A stretch of DNA of 64,000 nucleotides from Scoparia ambigualis (taxonomy: Eukaryota > Arthropoda > Insecta > Lepidoptera > Crambidae): positions 13,918,227-13,982,226 of the forward strand of contig OY992501.1 of NCBI GenBank assembly GCA_963921215.1. Reading direction: 5' to 3'. Of the stretch, positions 1-9,779 are shown one piece after another (positions within the stretch are counted from its first letter, which is position 1; every line of letters begins with the position of its first letter). The notes beneath the pieces are model-generated. The model was given only the letters and a program-made list of their open reading frames with translations, had not been told where the DNA came from and made no database searches. The position numbers were made by a program, and so were the translations under genes.

Positions 1-36
1 ATTTCTTCACCGCCACGCAACACGGTTATATTTATA

Positions 37-544
37 CAGGGTATCCCGTAAATAGCACGACAAACTGAAAAGACTACTAGATAAAGAAAAATTACCCCGA
101 TAAAAGTCTTACCGTTTTCGAGATATTATATTGACTATATATTTTTGTAACTGTGCGCAAATCAAGTAGATACTTCGGTATTTTTTTGTCAATATTTCAG
201 AATAGTAGATCTACTATATCCATATTTAACAACTATATATTTTTGTTACTGTGCGCAAATCAAGTAGATACTTCTGTTTTTTTTTTTTTTTTGTTAATAT
301 ATTTAGAATAGTAGATCTACTATATCCATATTTACCAAAACGGTATTTATATTATTTGTAATCTACTATTCTAAAAATACAGAAGTATCTTTATTAACAA
401 AAGTGGCATATTTCGAAAAAAAATAAAAATCAGGAATATCTCGAAAACGGTTAGAATTTTAGTGGGGTAATTTTTTTTATCTAGTAGGGCACACCTCAAT
501 CTATCTACCTTTTCAGTTTGTCGTGCTATTAACGGGACACCCGG
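37..544. mobile_element. Non-autonomous DNA element with long terminal inverted repeats
   Basis: The left end (CAGGGTATCCCG) is matched in inverse by the right end (CGGGACACCCGG). The arms continue past AATAGCACGACAAACTGAAA to an ATTACCCC block and CGTTTTCGAGATATT, so each exceeds 95 bp. The right arm holds about 24 bp absent from the left. The 10-bp direct repeat TATATTTATA (27-36 and 545-554) flanks the element and is the likely target duplication. No transposase is encoded, so it is probably a MITE. Superfamily is uncertain: an 8-10 bp duplication would fit hAT- or Merlin-like elements. Confidence 0.72.
132..336. repeat. Tandem duplication, about 100-bp unit, inside the 5' element
   Basis: Two adjacent units share ACTATATATTTTTGT, then CTGTGCGCAAATCAAGTAGA, then AATAGTAGATCTACTATATC. 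The second unit carries a longer poly-T run. The duplication lies between the inverted repeats of the element at 37-544, so it arose inside that element or in its progenitor. Confidence 0.8.
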
Positions 545-559
545 TATATTTATAAATAT

Positions 560-1140
560 TAGATGTAGGAATATAGACAGTAATTCTCGTGGTTTTCGGT
601 CGGCGCGGCCTACGATCGAGTCCAAAGATATATCGAACATGCTTACTATTGGTACCATCGAGCTCAGTATCAGATGGATTGGTTGAATATCAATGTAACA
701 AAGTCGAAGGTAAGATGTTTCATCCCGTATTTCCCAAGAAAGGAGGTACGGATAACGATGACGAAGTGTAAAACAGCGATAATATACGGAAAAATCTTCA
801 TAAAGCGAAGCCATTCGACGAGCGCTGAGCTAAGCCAGCACTCCCTTACTACTTACTTAACCAGGCGGATAAGAACTGTGAACGTGGAAACAGGACAGAT
901 TATATCGCTATCAGCTAAGAATATTACAAGGTGTGACCGTTGCGACCGTTGTACTAATGTCTTATTTTTCACTTTCCTATCTTCCACAAATATTTGGTGA
1001 TGCTTCCAAAAGAAAATAGAAAGACTTACTATCTTTTCAAAGTTTCCATTTTTGTTCTCGAAAAAGCAGTTTTAATTACAATATATTTGTGAAAGGCTAA
1101 GTATTAACTTAGCTTAGACAATTTAAAAGCCTGTCTGTAT
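560..1140. other. No recognisable gene or repeat
   Basis: Short open frames occur on both strands but none has a recognisable domain or a codon pattern that suggests a gene. Nothing else is supported here. Confidence 0.5.
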
Positions 1141-1144
1141 CCTA

Positions 1145-1344
1145 TCCTACTAATATTATAAACGCGAAAGTTTGTAAGTATGGATGGATGTTTGTTACTC
1201 TTTCACGTAAAAACTACTGAATGGATTTGGATGAAATTCGGCATACAGATAGTTTATAACCTGGGTTAACACATAGAATACTTGTTAGTCCGATGTTCCC
1301 ACAGAAACGGGAACCACGCGGGTGAAACCGCGAGCGGCCGCTAG
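1145..1344 (+). mobile_element. Non-autonomous Helitron (Lep1-like), 200 bp
   Basis: The element starts TCCTACTAATATTATAAA and ends in a GC-rich hairpin segment (GCGAGCGGCCG) directly before CTAG. It sits between an A (1144) and a T (1345), the host dinucleotide Helitrons use. There are no terminal inverted repeats or target duplication, as expected for this class. A second, opposite copy is at 21148-21339. It is too short to encode Rep/helicase, so it depended on an autonomous partner. The Lep1-like label rests on memory of the lepidopteran family. Confidence 0.85.
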
Positions 1345-1498
1345 TCTTGTATAAAGCTTAAGAGTTGTCACTGTATTGTATTGTTATTTTTGGACGTAGC
1401 TATAAGGCTTCTCGCTCTTAACATAATTGTTATACTATAATTGGTTTACTGCAAATACAAGTACTAAGACATTAATTTTTTTATTGTAATTTTACATT

Positions 1499-1756
1499 GC
1501 CGTGTCGCGTATCGGCCCACTAAAAAAATACTACCACCCCCTCTCTTCCCTTTGGTGTCGTAAAAGGCGACTAACCGACTAAAGACTGCACACAAAGCAT
1601 AGAGCGGCGATGGGCTCACCATCAGTTACGCTAAGCACATGTGTAGTTGCTATTTGGTGAAACGTGGACTATGGCAGAGGACTGCTCTTGCGGTCCTCAT
1701 TGCCTAGTCTCTGACTTACCCTTCGGGGATAATAGTCGTGATTATATGTATGTACC
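1499..1756 (+). mobile_element. Short interspersed repeat family A, near full length
   Basis: This is the first of about a dozen copies in the window. The family reads from a GTGTCGCG head through ACTACCACCCC, GTCGTAAAAGGCGACTAA, GATGGGCTCACCA, CTATTTGGTGAAA, TCATTGCCTAGTCTCTGACT and CCTTCGGGGATAATAGTCG. It is about 250 bp, found in both orientations and has no coding capacity. I recognise it as an abundant lepidopteran repeat but cannot name its parent; no clear pol III A/B boxes are visible, so SINE status is inferred from size and dispersion. Confidence 0.8.
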
Positions 1757-2610
1757 TATGTAATTTTAAATTCTTTAGAATGTTTTAGAATGTTTTTACT
1801 TTTCTTTTTTTTTGCATATTTTACATTAGCAATTATACATGTTTGCTAACCAAAGCAGTTTTCTAATAACATTCCTATCGATATAACTATTCTCATTCAC
1901 CTCATCTTGAGCTGTTAGCAAACATGAATACAGAAGGCGTGTTGAAATATTTCGCCTGTTTCGCCTACGATTACTTTTTCCTCAATACGTTGTCTCTCTC
2001 TTCAAATGAAATCGACTATGATCGTTGCAGCTAGATGTTATACAATTACTAAAGAGTAGGTACGTTACTCCAAAGAGTTTCATAAACGAATTATTGACCG
2101 CAGCCTCGTAATACACCACAACTCGACTTAATTAACCTCAGCGTCCATCAACAAAGGCGAAAAAATGCATATGACGTCCATTGTACACACGTCTGCCGAT
2201 CAACTTACCAAAACTGGCTTTCTCCAACCAATTTTGATACCTATACCCCAAACAAAAAGTTCAATATTTTTTGAAGAAATTAGATTTTTTTTGGTTTGAT
2301 GACCTGGCTGGCGTCTGTACATTGTGCTTGCAAGAACAATACTGCCCACGGACAAGCAAAAGTAGGGTAATGTTTCTTTATCGAGTACTTTAGATGTAAC
2401 TTATCTGTCGTGAGGCGTTGTTATATCACATTTCATCTCGATATTCGGATACGACTTGTGGGGGCTTAATATAAATGTGATGTTTCTTGGTAGGGTTATT
2501 ATGAGCATCGAATAGGCATGTTAATCTGTTTCGAATATTTTACAGGAAAGAACTCAACTTTCGCTATATCAGATCACGAGATGGGTGATCGAATTAATAT
2601 ATCTGGAGCC
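1757..2610. other. AT-rich intergenic DNA with one distant inverted repeat
   Basis: Apart from CATGTTTGCTAAC (1839-1851) matched by GTTAGCAAACATG (1914-1926), no gene, element terminus or tandem repeat is recognised. Confidence 0.5.
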
Positions 2611-2616
2611 TCCCTT

Positions 2617-2671
2617 AGTCCGGACTTTTTAGTCACATATGTTTCCATTTTGTGACTAAAAAGTCCGGACT
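2617..2671. repeat. Perfect hairpin, 21-bp arms and 13-nt loop
   Basis: AGTCCGGACTTTTTAGTCAC begins the left arm and its exact complement closes the right arm, ending AAAAGTCCGGACT. AGTCCGGACT is itself palindromic, so each arm can also form a small stem. A degenerate third copy (GTCAGGACTTTTT) follows at about 2694. This may be the core of a short foldback MITE; no target duplication was identified. Confidence 0.8.
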
Positions 2672-2867
2672 TTTCGTAATGTCAATCTTTTTGTCAGGAC
2701 TTTTTAAATTTACAAATGGTAACCCTATATGCGATCCCCTTTTTCTCTGGGACTCGTATCAAGTTGAAATTAACATTTATAAATTATGTTAGCGGTCCCT
2801 TGAGCTGTGAAAAAATTAAGCTTCTCAAATCTTGAAGTTTGGCAAGAAGGTCAAAATAAAAATAAAA

Positions 2868-3460
2868 CAAAATTAATCAGTAAGCTTAAAATAAGCATTT
2901 TGAATCGACTAAACTTAAATTTACTTCTCTATATGGATCGATGGTCGGACTTCATTGGAGTTTCGAGTAAAGGGTTATCCCTAGGAAAACTGTCAAGTCT
3001 ACTAAATCTAATTTAACGCCATTCATTCTAAAATCGGTTTGTTCGGCCTTGACAATGACATTTGGTAGTGTAAATTTAATATATTTCGTTTTTATAGCGT
3101 TTAGCTGTAAATTATTAGCACTAAACCAACTGAGTACCTCTGAGAGAGCATTGTTAACATCGCCATAATTCTTACACCTAGTCAAATTAAAAATGAGTGA
3201 AGTATCATCTGCATACAATACAATATCACAGAGGTTTTGTACAAAGAATGGCAAGTCATTGATATATATCAAAAATAAGAAAGAGCCAAGAATTGACCTT
3301 TGTGGAACTCCCATTTTTACATGAGAACCGGATGACTTAGTTCCATTAACGTGGACAGTTTGTGTTCTAGAACTAAGATACGACTGTATCAAATTACGCG
3401 CAAGACCTTTGAGAGCATGTAATTTAACTTCATCACCAGTGTCCGGTGCTCAACGCAATC
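2868..3460 (-). pseudogene. Reverse transcriptase fragment of a Jockey-like LINE, joined to its 3' tail
   Basis: On the minus strand 3392-2952 encodes a middle part of a non-LTR RT. It includes a degraded VPQGSxLGPxLF motif (seen as GVPQRSILGSFLF), IYINDL, the catalytic LYADDTS and the NNLQLNAIKTKY block. Upstream residues resembling EHRTLVMKL are in another frame, which indicates a frameshift near 3400. After the SKLQW block the frame soon enters a segment (2870-2915) that resembles the 3' end of a LINE, also seen at about 19570-19610. Much of the C-terminal coding region therefore appears deleted. It is a dead fragment without endonuclease. Confidence 0.8.
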
Positions 3461-3689
3461 GGTCGGTGCGCGAGTCCAACTCGCACTTGACCGGCTTTTT
3501 TTTCTTTCCTAAACTGCCGTCACATGTCCCTACTGACACACAAAGAAGGAGAATCGGTTACTTTACTCAACATGAACCGGAGATTATGTAAAACAACTGG
3601 CTCGTGCTAAGGGTAGACATCAGTCTTATCAAGGTCATGCCGATACTAGTTTTCTCAATCAAGTTTTATGTCGGCTATGACAAGGTGAA

Positions 3690-3835
3690 AAAAGCTAGTA
3701 ATTTTCTGTATTTTCTAAATTTATTTCGAGTCTGGGTGTTTTATTTGTATAATGAGTATGTTTATCCGTTTTCTAACCAATAATAACTAGTTTCAAAATA
3801 AGCTTAAATTGGGCTTGATAATTGGTGAGAGAGTA
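3690..3835 (+). mobile_element. 5'-truncated tRNA-derived SINE, family B body and tail
   Basis: The blocks GTCTGGGTGTTTT, GTATAATGAGTATGTTTATC, CCGTTTTCTAACCA and GGGCTTGATAATTGGTG match in order the body of the tRNA-headed SINE at 52166-52432. The tRNA-like head is missing, the usual result of incomplete reverse transcription. Confidence 0.7.
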
Positions 3836-4099
3836 AAATAAAAATAATATTCGTTTTCGCATTCAAATATTTGAGTTTATGCTAAGATTGTCGTTTTAAC
3901 CAGCCCGCGTCAAGAACTGCTGGACTTAGGCTTCTCAAAGGCTCTCAAAGACTCTCTCTTCTGTTCTGTGCTTGCACCTGAGCCAAATCATCGAGTTTTG
4001 TCATCTAAGCTGCCAGGTATACGATGTAATCGCTACACCTATACTCGTATAGTCAAATCGCCGTTTTCCTGCGTCTGTGGCTCCGCCTTATTCTTCAAA

Positions 4100-4246
4100 A
4101 CCACGCTCGCTATGGATTTTTATACGGTTTTCACAAATAGAGAAAGCGATAACTGAGGGTGGTTTTTGTATATATTTTGTACAAAGTGGCATAAGTAAGG
4201 TGTTTCTAAGCTAGCGTATGGACAAAGGCGCGGGCGGGCCGCTAGT
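4100..4246 (+). mobile_element. Helitron-like 3' end
   Basis: A GC-rich segment GGCGCGGGCGGGCCG precedes CTAG followed by T at about 4240-4246. This matches the terminal hairpin and CTAG of the 200-bp Helitrons in the window. The 5' boundary was not found and the left coordinate is approximate. Confidence 0.5.
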
Positions 4247-4249
4247 TTA

Positions 4250-5268
4250 CTATAGGTACAGACCAGAGTTAATTTTGGACCCCCCACCAAAAGTAAATAT
4301 AAGTATAAAAATTAATAATTAAAATATTTGACGTAAAAATAATGACTGTTTTCTTTTCTTTATGGGATTTTTTTTTGCCTGCTTTTCAATTCCTATTTTT
4401 CTAAGTGCGTCTGCTCATTTTCTTGTGCGCGCCGTCATTGGTGCAAGGGGTAAATAATAGCGATCACGAGCATGCGCTTCGTTAGCGAGGCGGCCGCGCG
4501 CTAGGTGAAAATAATTTACTTTTTTTTAGGGAAGAGTTGACACAAAAATGTGAATAAAATAATGATTTTTTATTTATTTGGTTGTATTGCTGTTATAGGA
4601 TTACGTGAAAAAATTTGGCGTGGAGTCTGGAATTAAGCCTGTATTATTATCATTATAGCCTTAGCTAAGTTTACTAATATGTGTAATACAAACATTAACA
4701 AAAATTACTTATACATTAACACCAGCTTTGTGAAATTAACTACATTTAAATATGTAAGTAAGTACTTAGATTACGTTTGTTCGGCACATAAACGAGTACG
4801 ATTACGTAAGACGCAAGACCTCTTTACGAATAACGCGAACGATAACAGAGTTCGCATAACAAACGACGGACGACGGTGGTCTCAGACATTTTCAAATTAT
4901 AGGTACGCCAGAACATAAAAGATGATGTATGAAAGAGTTGTATGAAGAATGATAGTATGATAGGCATAGAAGATGGAGCTGGAATGATAGAGAAGAATAG
5001 TGTAAAAAAGGATTCCGATTCCGATTTTTTTTCATTATTTAAATAAAACTAACTATAAATAGAAAAGTTAGAGAAATAGAACAGGTAGAAAAGTTGGCGA
5101 GGCTTAGTTTTTAACACGCTTTTATTAAGTCGACCTGTATGTAACAAACTATGTAATGGAATCTAAGGTAACTAATTTAACCATCTTCCAGGGGTCGTAG
5201 GGTAACGAAAATTGGCAGCTGTATGTAGTTCTCATGACAATACAATAATATGGTACTGTCGAACTGAT
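4250..5268. other. AT-rich DNA without recognisable features
   Basis: A second CTAG-like GC-rich block (GGCGGCCGCGCGCTAG, about 4490-4505) could be another Helitron end, but nothing around it supports that. A 79-codon open frame at 4679-4918 shows no recognisable domain. Confidence 0.4.
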
Positions 5269-5506
5269 CTGATGATGGAGCCGGAAGATATGAACTGGAA
5301 CTTCATGATGGAAAATCGTATCATAACTGTTTTGGATTTCTTAGAAAAGTCTTGTAATGAACTTTGACCACAATTAGGTTTAAGGTCTGATGATGAAGTC
5401 GGAAGATAGGCACTGGCATTCCATGATAGAATGTCGTATCATAGTCGTGTTAGCACTTGTGAGAAAGGCCACGTAATGGACTTTGAACACGATCAGGTTT
5501 CAAGGT
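5269..5506. repeat. Two tandem units of about 118 bp
   Basis: Both units begin CTGATGATG, continue GCCGGAAGATA or GTCGGAAGATA, then ACTGG, ATTCCATGAT or CTTCATGAT, CGTATCATA and TAATGGACTTTGA or TAATGAACTTTGA, and close with a TTAGGTTTAAGGT-like block. They differ at perhaps a fifth of positions, so the duplication is old. No coding signal is seen. Confidence 0.75.
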
Positions 5507-5533
5507 TAGACCAAAAAGTATAAAATAAATTAA

Positions 5534-6234
5534 TAGTTTAAAAAACACTAGATAAACACGCTTTTATAAATGCACGTAAAACAAAAAATAAATAATGGAT
5601 CGTTCAAGTTGTCTCTATTTCTGGGATGAAGTGTAAACTATGTGCTTTTAATTATAATATTTGATTGTAAAATCGTGGGGCGCTGGAACAGGAAACACTT
5701 TCTTGTTAACAAAAACCAATACTAACTTCCTGGCGGAAGCTGCATGAGGTCGCACAAGAGAATAACGTTTATGCCGCCAAAGGGTTACCAAAGGGAACCA
5801 AAGATATCTCGTCCACGAACAAGAACTCTACATTTTGCCACTGTTGACGCATTACCCTTATGTACTTAATTTCCTGAAAGAAGAGGCGTTAAAAATGTCA
5901 GTGAATGTCGTCTCTCCTCGCTGCTGGCGCATGTTTTGTCTGAGTTCGACAATCTGTTACTTTGAACAGACTGTTTAATGTAGAGCCACCTACTAGTCGT
6001 ACTGCAACTCCAGTTAAAGCGCCAATCATTTGATGCCAAGCCAATGATTTCTCAGCAAGTTATACAAAACGTCTTTCCTTTTCCAGCGCCCACGCTTTTA
6101 CAATCAAATATTTTAATTAAAAGCACTTAGTTTACACTTCAGCCCAGAAATAGAGACAACTTGAACGATCCATAATTATTTTTTTGTTTTTATGTGCATT
6201 TATAAAAGCGTGTTTTTTAGTGTTTTTTAAACTA
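5534..6234. mobile_element. TTAA-flanked element with about 160-bp terminal inverted repeats
   Basis: TTAA flanks both ends (5530-5533 and 6235-6238). The ends read TAGTTTAAAAAACACTA and its inverse. The arms run about 5534-5695 and 6073-6234 and share CACGCTTTTATAAATGCAC, GGATCGTTCAAGTTGTCTCT, AAGTGTAAACTA and GCGCTGGAA. The central 375 bp encodes nothing recognisable. TTAA target choice is typical of piggyBac, but the ends lack piggyBac's usual CCC start. CACTA occurs about 10 bp inside each end, but the arms extend beyond it. Confidence 0.8.
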
Positions 6235-6489
6235 TTAATTTTTAATAATTGTAAGTCGTTATGTATTGTATGTAAAAGGTATAATTATTATTATCATCAT
6301 CCTAGGTACATACCTATTACTAACAGACGGCTGATAACTGCACACATAAACAAGAGAACATGGAAGTTCCGGCAAATAAATCTCTAATTCTAACACTAAG
6401 TCCTCGTTTTCGAAGTCTCTGTAGACTATTTTAGTATGTACTAAAAATTCTCGAATAGTTCGATAGTTAGTTCTCAGACAAAACCTTAT

Positions 6490-6616
6490 TCCATTTTTTA
6501 CTCACGAATGTATGTTCATGCACCACATTTGTCAGGACAAGGTTTGTTTATTGATTTTTGAGGAAATTCATAACGGATGTTCATGCTGACGAAGTTGCGA
6601 GCGGGCCTGCCGCTAG
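6490..6616 (+). mobile_element. Helitron-like 3' end, 5' truncated or diverged
   Basis: The segment reads TTTGTCAGGACAAGG, TTCATGCTGACGAAGTTGCG, AGCGGGCCTGCCGCTAG and stops before T. It parallels the 3' part at 50880-51086 (GTTCACGCGGACGAAGTCGC). The 5' limit is approximate. Confidence 0.55.
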
Positions 6617-7505
6617 TATTATATAAAACACTTGAGATGTGTAATTCTATCAATAATCCGTAAGTACGCAATCCTTATGAGTACTAGCGCCCAGAAAAGT
6701 TGTTCCCCCCGATTAAGTCATATCAAGATGTTGATTAAAACTATTATGAAAAGTACATTATGCAATGTTACGTGTAACGCTTTACCCAACATGTACTTAC
6801 GTAGTAAGGAAATGTTTTAACAAATTAACATAAAAACAAACTCATTAGGCTCTTTGACACCCAGGTAACGAGTTTAATTGCAAAAGAGACACTAAAATAA
6901 TTTTAAGAACCATCTTGAAATATTTCCATAGGTAAAAAGTAAATAGAAAATAACACGAAAGCCTAGGTTAATTTTATTTTGTAACCAGACTTTAGACGTG
7001 TTGTGACTCTTTCGACCTACCTACAACTCCTCTCACTACGGCCAAGACACCTTTAGCCGTCAGATATCTGATCAGGGCCCTGATTCTGTATCGCAATCTA
7101 TAGATTCCACACCTAAACCTTACCGCGCACAAACGTCAAACGCATACGTTTTTGGGAAGATATCGTAACTTTTTAAGGAATTGACGTAGTTTTGAAACAA
7201 GGAATCGTTACAGAATAAGGGCCCAGTCCTGTGAGCCTGCTTGACTGGCAGTGAGAAAATCCACCCTTATACCTTATTCCTTCCACTTTCCGCTTGTTAC
7301 CTTAGGTCGACTGGTACAAGCATCCTTATTTATTTATATATGTATTTATTAACTTTATGGTTAAGACTAGGGCTGTTAAGGCGCTAGGGCTGTAGGCTGT
7401 AGGGCACTAGGGTATTAACCGTTCTTCCTTTCCACTATATGTGTAGTGTGATAACTATCTCACTATACATTTTGGTAAATAAAACAAAATAAAATAAAAT
7501 ATAAA
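6617..7505. other. No recognisable feature; local CTAGGG-rich stretch
   Basis: At 7368-7420 the motif CTAGGGCTGT and variants recur irregularly. Open frames are short and unrecognised. Confidence 0.4.
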
Positions 7506-7509
7506 ACAT

Positions 7510-7612
7510 TATTGAAAGGAAGTCAACCTTTGACGGACCTGGGAATTGATTGAACTCTGGACCTGCAGATTTTGGAACGAGCACTTTGCGGCTCGGCTAT
7601 TGAGGCGAGATT
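7510..7612 (-). mobile_element. Degraded tRNA-like SINE head
   Basis: On the minus strand an A-box-like block (GCCTCAATAGCCGAGCCGCA) is followed about 40 nt later by a B-box-like GAGTTCAATCAATTCC. The order and spacing suit a tRNA-derived pol III promoter, but both boxes are degraded. Confidence 0.4.
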
Positions 7613-7689
7613 TTTTTACCAGTTAATCGACCAAATTTAATTGACGTATAAAAAAGTGCTTTATTCATTATTGAGCAATCTTCCAATTT

Positions 7690-7760
7690 TAAATTGACAT
7701 CATCAGCCTATAAAGGTCCCATTGCTGCGTAAAAAATCCTTCCCAAATGGGTTGCTAATT
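7690..7760 (-). mobile_element. Fragment of an RTE-type 3' tail
   Basis: CATCATCAGCCTATAAAGGT followed by CCCATTGCTGCGT is the complement of the CCCAGCAGTGGGACGTTTAT...GATGATG end seen intact at 31264-31523. It is the last 60-70 bp of the repeat, reversed. Confidence 0.6.
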
Positions 7761-8214
7761 CCTAAAATAGAAAAAACGAACACAGATTCATATTTAGCCG
7801 CACATTTTGCCTTGACATATTGATTTTCAAAGAAAAAAGGGGTTATTGCTATTAGCTTAGACCGCGCCTGCGAAATTGAAATCGCGACGGGTTTGACCCA
7901 ACAAAAGCCGAACAGATAGGCTACTCTTGAAACAGAATTGCATTAATCAATTTCCAATCACAAATCTAAATAATGTCAAATGGCACTTTTGTAAGCGACA
8001 ATAGCGCCACATTGGAATTAAATTGCGTGGAAATTGATTGAACAATTTATTATCGAGATGGCGTTCCGGGATTATCTTTACTTATCCCAATGTCGATACA
8101 TGTTAATCGCATTGGAAGTGTATTAAGATTGAGTTTGCGTTCGAGAGTAACCCCCCAGGCCGGATTTGTTATATTTGGCCGGCTAAGACTGTAAAAAGCC
8201 GGACACCTAGCCAC

Positions 8215-8330
8215 TCTATTTCCACATGGGAAATAGTACAGGAGATTGGGCCACAAACCACCACACGTGCTGGTAAGTTTTAACGAGTGTCATCTTACAA
8301 CAACAACCGTGATCAACGGCTTTACGTGGC
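8215..8330 (-). mobile_element. Partial RTE-type tail, minus strand
   Basis: GGAGATTGGGCCACAAACCA, CTTACAACAACAACCG and ATCAACGGCTTTACGTG match the complement of the middle of the repeat at 31264-31523. The copy is cut directly next to the MITE beginning near 8333. Confidence 0.6.
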
Positions 8331-8332
8331 TA

Positions 8333-8714
8333 TATAAGGTGACTGCTAAAAACCGCAAGAAACTTCAAGGGCTGGTCAGGTCAAGTGTTTTAAACATGAA
8401 AAAATGCCAAAAATGGAATTCTTGTTTTTTTCATTTTTTAGTAAATAATTCATTTTGTGAATTTTTATTGGATAGCCTTTAAGTATCTGATTTATTTTAA
8501 AGCAATAACACAAGAAAAATAAAATGAAAAACAATTAAAAATAACGATTATTTACAACGCGCGGGCAACGGCCGGTCGACCGTCTGTTGACCCGTTCGCG
8601 TCAGCTGGGCGATAAGTACCTACGTTAGTGTGTAATGAGACTATTTTTGTCATGTTTAAAACACTTGACCTAACCAGCCCTTGAAGTTTCTTGCGGTTTC
8701 TAGCAGTCACCTAT
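8333..8714. mobile_element. MITE family M1, copy 1, with about 65-bp inverted repeats
   Basis: The left end reads AAGGTGACTGCTAAAAACCG, then CAAGAAACTTCAAGGGCTGG and TCAGGTCAAGTGTTTTAAAC. The right end is its inverse, closing GGTTTCTAGCAGTCACCT. TATA-rich DNA flanks both ends and probably includes a short TA-type target duplication. The core holds the GC-rich patch ACAACGCGCGGGCAACGGCC. A second copy with inverted core lies at 13588-13950. Confidence 0.85.
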
Positions 8715-8856
8715 ATATTATGTATAGCGCGATGTCGCGCACATTCACACAACGCGGTCTCCACGGAAGATCAGCGTAACGCTGATCGTGACTTGCTCAC
8801 TGCAACACATGCTGAGTAAAGTCCGGATACATTTTTGTTGTACTTTTTGTTTAATG

Positions 8857-9272
8857 TATATGTCGCAGTGATATGATAAAAACAGAGATTTGGTCAATTC
8901 CTTAAGTAATTTAATCAAATCACGGATGATCTTAAAATAACAACACGATTTTATCATTTCCCTAAACAAATCTAGGGATTTGAACAAATACCAGAACTGG
9001 TTCCGTGAAATGACAAAAAAACACATGTGACCTATTAGGAGTAGGGCAGCTAATATTTATGTTGTCTAATAAAAAAAATAACCTCGCGCTGCGCTTCGCG
9101 ATTATCTTAAATTTCTAACCTATCTCGTGACCTACCTCCTGTAGGGCAATCCCTAGATTTGTTTAGGGAAATGATAAAATCATGTTGTTATTTTAACTTC
9201 CTCCGTGATTTGATCAAATCACTTGGGGAATTGACCAATTCTCTGTTTTTATCATATGACTGCGACATATAT
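8857..9272. mobile_element. Foldback element with about 120-bp arms
   Basis: Left arm 8857-8978 and right arm about 9151-9272 are inverse copies. They share TGTCGCAGT, ATATGATAAAAACAGAG, TTTGATCAAATCAC-like and CCCTAAACAAATCTAGGGAT blocks. The spacer has a direct repeat of its own (GTGACCTA...AGTAGGGCA and GTGACCTACC...GTAGGGCA) and a GCGCTGCGCTTCGCG patch. No coding frame is credible. Confidence 0.8.
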
Positions 9273-9317
9273 AAATAGTAAGTTTAGTGTGTTCTAATAA
9301 ATACAATTCATCTTAAT

Positions 9318-9590
9318 GTTTTTCATATATTTTAGCGTTTTATTAACGCTTAAATATACTTAAAACTTTTAAGTGTTTAAAAACTTTTACAAATATTTGA
9401 ACATTCGGTTAAGATGAAGCTGCATTTATAAATTAGGAGTTTTTCATATAGTTTAGCGTTTCATTAACATTTAAATAAACTTAAAAATTTTAATCAATTA
9501 AATTTTTTAAGTATATTAATATAAACATTAATATATAAACGCAACTTCATCTTAACCGAAGTTCAAATTTTTGTAAAAATATTTCTTTCG
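9318..9590. repeat. Complex direct and inverted AT-rich repeat
   Basis: TTTTTCATATA(T/G)TTTAGCGTTT occurs directly at about 9318 and 9439. TATTTGAACATTCGGTTAAG (about 9393) has an inverse partner near 9555. The pattern suggests a rearranged foldback element next to the one at 8857-9272. Confidence 0.55.
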
Positions 9591-9664
9591 GATCTCAATG
9601 GTGAACATTTCTAAGATTTGATGAAGCAATGTTGACACTGACAAATTTCGACGGGGGAAAGCCA

Positions 9665-9752
9665 GACCTCGGTAGCCAAGTGGTTAAGGCAGCCGCCCGG
9701 AATGCGGAAGGTGCGTGGTTCGATTCCCGCCTGAGGATGTCGTCTTTTTTTC
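9665..9752 (+). pseudogene. tRNA-like sequence with T7 terminator
   Basis: An A-box TAGCCAAGTGGTTAAGGC and a B-box GGTTCGATTCC occur at tRNA spacing. A CCTCGG start can pair imperfectly with a CCTGAGG end. A run of seven T (about 9746-9752) follows as a possible pol III terminator. The D arm (GCC/GGC) and an anticodon-arm-like GCCGC/GCGG stem can be drawn, but the T stem needs a bulge and the loop lacks T33. This supports a tRNA-derived pseudogene rather than a working tRNA. A related copy sits in the palindrome at 13322-13480. Confidence 0.65.
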
Positions 9753-9779
9753 AGTGTTAAAAAAAATCCACTTCAACTT

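Noticed and set aside
371..1000. Open frames of 147 codons (minus) and 108 codons (plus)
   Set aside because: The minus frame runs through the right arm of the TIR element and the plus frame starts in unassigned AT-rich DNA. Neither shows a domain.
5540..6230. CACTA-type (EnSpm) transposon, because CACTA and TAGTG occur near the ends
   Set aside because: The inverted repeats extend about 10 bp beyond CACTA to a TTAA on both sides, and no 3-bp duplication next to CACTA was seen.
9665..9752. A functional tRNA gene with terminator
   Set aside because: The T stem needs a bulge, T33 is missing and the acceptor pairing is poor. A related copy occurs in a palindromic repeat, so it is repeat-derived.
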